From the NCBI RefSeq assembly GCF_006716815.1, contig NZ_VFPS01000002.1, positions 1-64,000 of the forward strand: DNA of 64,000 nt, in the 5' to 3' direction. This document shows, piece by piece, positions 63,107 to 64,000 of this stretch (within the stretch, counting starts at the first letter, position 1; every line of letters begins with the position of its first letter). This stretch comes from Microbacterium lacticum. Its GTDB lineage: Bacteria; Actinomycetota; Actinomycetes; Actinomycetales; Microbacteriaceae. Under the pieces are notes generated by a model. It made no database searches. It was not told where the DNA came from and saw only the letters and a program-made list of their open reading frames with translations. The position numbers and the translations under genes were made by a program.

Positions 63107-63700
63107 ATGGCAGACATGACTTCCCGCTCATCCTCGCGGCGGCCGGCATCCCGGCCCGCCGCGTTCACGGTGCACCCGACACCGATCGGCCAGGCTCTCG
63201 TCGTCGCCACCGACGAGGGCCTGGCCGCCCTGCAGCTGCTGGAGGTGCACGTGGATGCCAGGAATCACGCGCTCGCGGCGCTGACCGAGCACCTCGGCGC
63301 ACCGCTCGCGCCGGGCGACGACGCCACGCGGCCGATCACCGACCAGCTCGACGCGTACTTCGCGGGCGAGCTGCGGGGCTTCGACGTGCCGCTCGACCTC
63401 CGTGCCGTGCACGGCTTCGTGCGCACCGCGCTCGAAGCGGTGTGCGAGATCCCCTACGGGGCGGTCGGCTCGTACGCCGACGTGGCGGTCGCCGCCGGCT
63501 CCCCCGGCGCGAACCGCGCCGTCGGCACCGCCTGCGCGCGCACCCCGATCTCGATCGTGGTCCCCGTGCACCGGGTAGTGCGCAGCGACGGCTCGATCGG
63601 CGAGTACGGCGGCCACCCCGAACGCAAGCGCTTCCTCCTCGACCTCGAGGAGCGGGTCGTCCGGGCATCCCCCGGTCATCGGATCTCCGCGGGCGTGTAA
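63107..63700 (+). CDS. Alkyltransferase-like (MGMT/Ogt) protein lacking the active-site cysteine
   Basis: 197 residues from ATG 63107 (or ATG 63116). The whole MGMT-type DNA-repair fold is present: DQLDAYFAGELRGFDVPLDL, CEIPYGAVGSYADVAVAAGS (helix-turn-helix), then PISIVVPVHRVVRSDGSIGE and YGGHPERKRFLLDLE. The acceptor motif P-C-H-R is here P-V-H-R (codon GTG), so it cannot accept alkyl groups. Such ATL proteins bind O6-alkylguanine and hand lesions to excision repair. Followed by a strong hairpin at 63718. Confidence 0.9.
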   Translation: MADMTSRSSSRRPASRPAAFTVHPTPIGQALVVATDEGLAALQLLEVHVDARNHALAALTEHLGAPLAPGDDATRPITDQLDAYFAGELRGFDVPLDLRAVHGFVRTALEAVCEIPYGAVGSYADVAVAAGSPGANRAVGTACARTPISIVVPVHRVVRSDGSIGEYGGHPERKRFLLDLEERVVRASPGHRISAGV

Positions 63701-63717
63701 GCCGCGCGCGGCGACGA

Positions 63718-63752
63718 GCGGCCCCGGAATCCGAGGAGGATTCCGGGGCCGC
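63718..63752. terminator. Strong hairpin after the alkyltransferase-like gene
   Basis: Perfect 15-bp stem GCGGCCCCGGAATCC (63718-63732) with its complement at 63738-63752 and a 5-base loop. Confidence 0.8.
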
Positions 63753-63798
63753 TGCCGGGGTGCCGGCGCTGAGCCTGAGCCTTGCGGGCTACTCGCCG

Positions 63799-64000
63799 CT
63801 AGTTGTTCTTCCCACTGACGTTGTGGACGCGGTCGATGGGTGCTCGGCCTCCGATGCCGGTGTGGGGTCGATGGTGATTGTAGTGGTGCAGCCAGGCGTC
63901 GTAGCTGGCGGCTCGCTGCTGGTCTGAGTCGTAGTGGCGGGCGTAGGCCCATTCGTCGGCGAGGGTGCGGTGGAATCGCTCGATCTTCCCGTTGGTCTGC
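63799..64000 (-). CDS. IS481-family transposase, C-terminal part
   Basis: The last 66 codons, entering from beyond the window: QTNGKIERFHRTLADEWAYA with the catalytic Glu of the DDE triad, then YDAWLHHYNHHRPHTGIGGR and APIDRVHNVSGKNN. The stop TAG (63799-63801) lies in the target CTAG, not in the element, exactly as in the IS481 at 5156. Confidence 0.9.
   Translation of the reverse strand, partial: QTNGKIERFHRTLADEWAYARHYDSDQQRAASYDAWLHHYNHHRPHTGIGGRAPIDRVHNVSGKNN
63804..64000 (-). mobile_element. IS481-family element, running off the window
   Basis: The end TGTTCTTCCCACTGAC begins at 63804 next to GCTAGT (63798-63803), again a CTAG-centred IS481 target. The rest of the element lies beyond base 64000. 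Not the same element as the one at 5156. Confidence 0.8.

Noticed and set aside
59262..63119. A 1285-codon open frame antisense to the helicase-like gene
   Set aside because: It is the complement of a real high-GC gene. Its product is Arg/Gly/Val-rich with no family features, and the minus-strand gene has recognisable domains.

Overview
The window looks like chromosome of a high-GC actinobacterium in the Microbacteriaceae, most likely Microbacterium or a close relative. The reasons are the G+C-rich coding sequence with GTG/ATG starts and ATGA/GTGA overlaps, a class Ib ribonucleotide reductase operon (nrdHIEF), DUF3418-type HrpA, DUF4921, a helicase-like protein carrying the MTES_1575-type nuclease domain, and a small conserved protein ending in DVPPHY. 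Taxonomy is inferred from protein character, not from a marker-gene search.

Layout. (a) 1-3216: the 3' part of hrpA, carrying a one-base frameshift, then a quinone oxidoreductase cut off after about 178 codons. (b) 3216-16752: a foreign, lower-GC mosaic that has replaced the 3' ends of two convergent core genes (the oxidoreductase on the left, an M20 dipeptidase on the right). It holds the N-terminus of a DNA adenine methylase, a nest of three insertion sequences inside one another (IS481 in IS1634-like in ISL3), an intact two-gene cassette encoding a HEPN-domain protein and a DGQHR-like protein, another ISL3 element, and a polymorphic-toxin locus. In that locus the GH-E nuclease toxin is broken by two near-identical ISL3 copies and a nonsense codon, while its SUFU-type immunity gene is intact. 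(c) 17.1-30.6 kb: ordinary metabolism and regulation, including a Gfo/Idh oxidoreductase, a NYN/LOTUS protein, a CitMHS carrier divergent from a CitA/DcuS-type two-component system, an MHS symporter behind a palindrome, two DoxX genes, a DUF4921-methyltransferase pair and a capsule-type glycosyltransferase. (d) 30.7-34.5 kb: nrdHIEF. (e) 34.9-42.8 kb: MFS, hydrolase, acyl-CoA dehydrogenase, a repeat-rich spacer, a CsoR-like repressor, DUF445, and a hutG-containing trio. (f) 42.8-48.2 kb: hutHUI for histidine degradation with a divergent IclR regulator and palindromes between them. (g) 48.2-63.7 kb: gene scars (LacI and glycogen-debranching fragments), YbaK, a DUF559 protein, a Glu/Leu/Phe/Val dehydrogenase, acyl-CoA ligase, tRNA-Ala(CGC), an amidohydrolase, galU, 5-formyl-THF cyclo-ligase, mscL, the large helicase-like protein and an alkyltransferase-like protein lacking its catalytic cysteine. 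(h) 63.8-64.0 kb: the end of another IS481 element.

The best candidate for an undescribed system is the HEPN plus DGQHR-like gene pair at 8032-10252. It is intact while nearly everything around it in the island is broken, its genes are one base apart, and it sits beside methylase debris and toxin/immunity genes, as expected of a defence or abortive-infection module. Function is inferred from motifs and context only.
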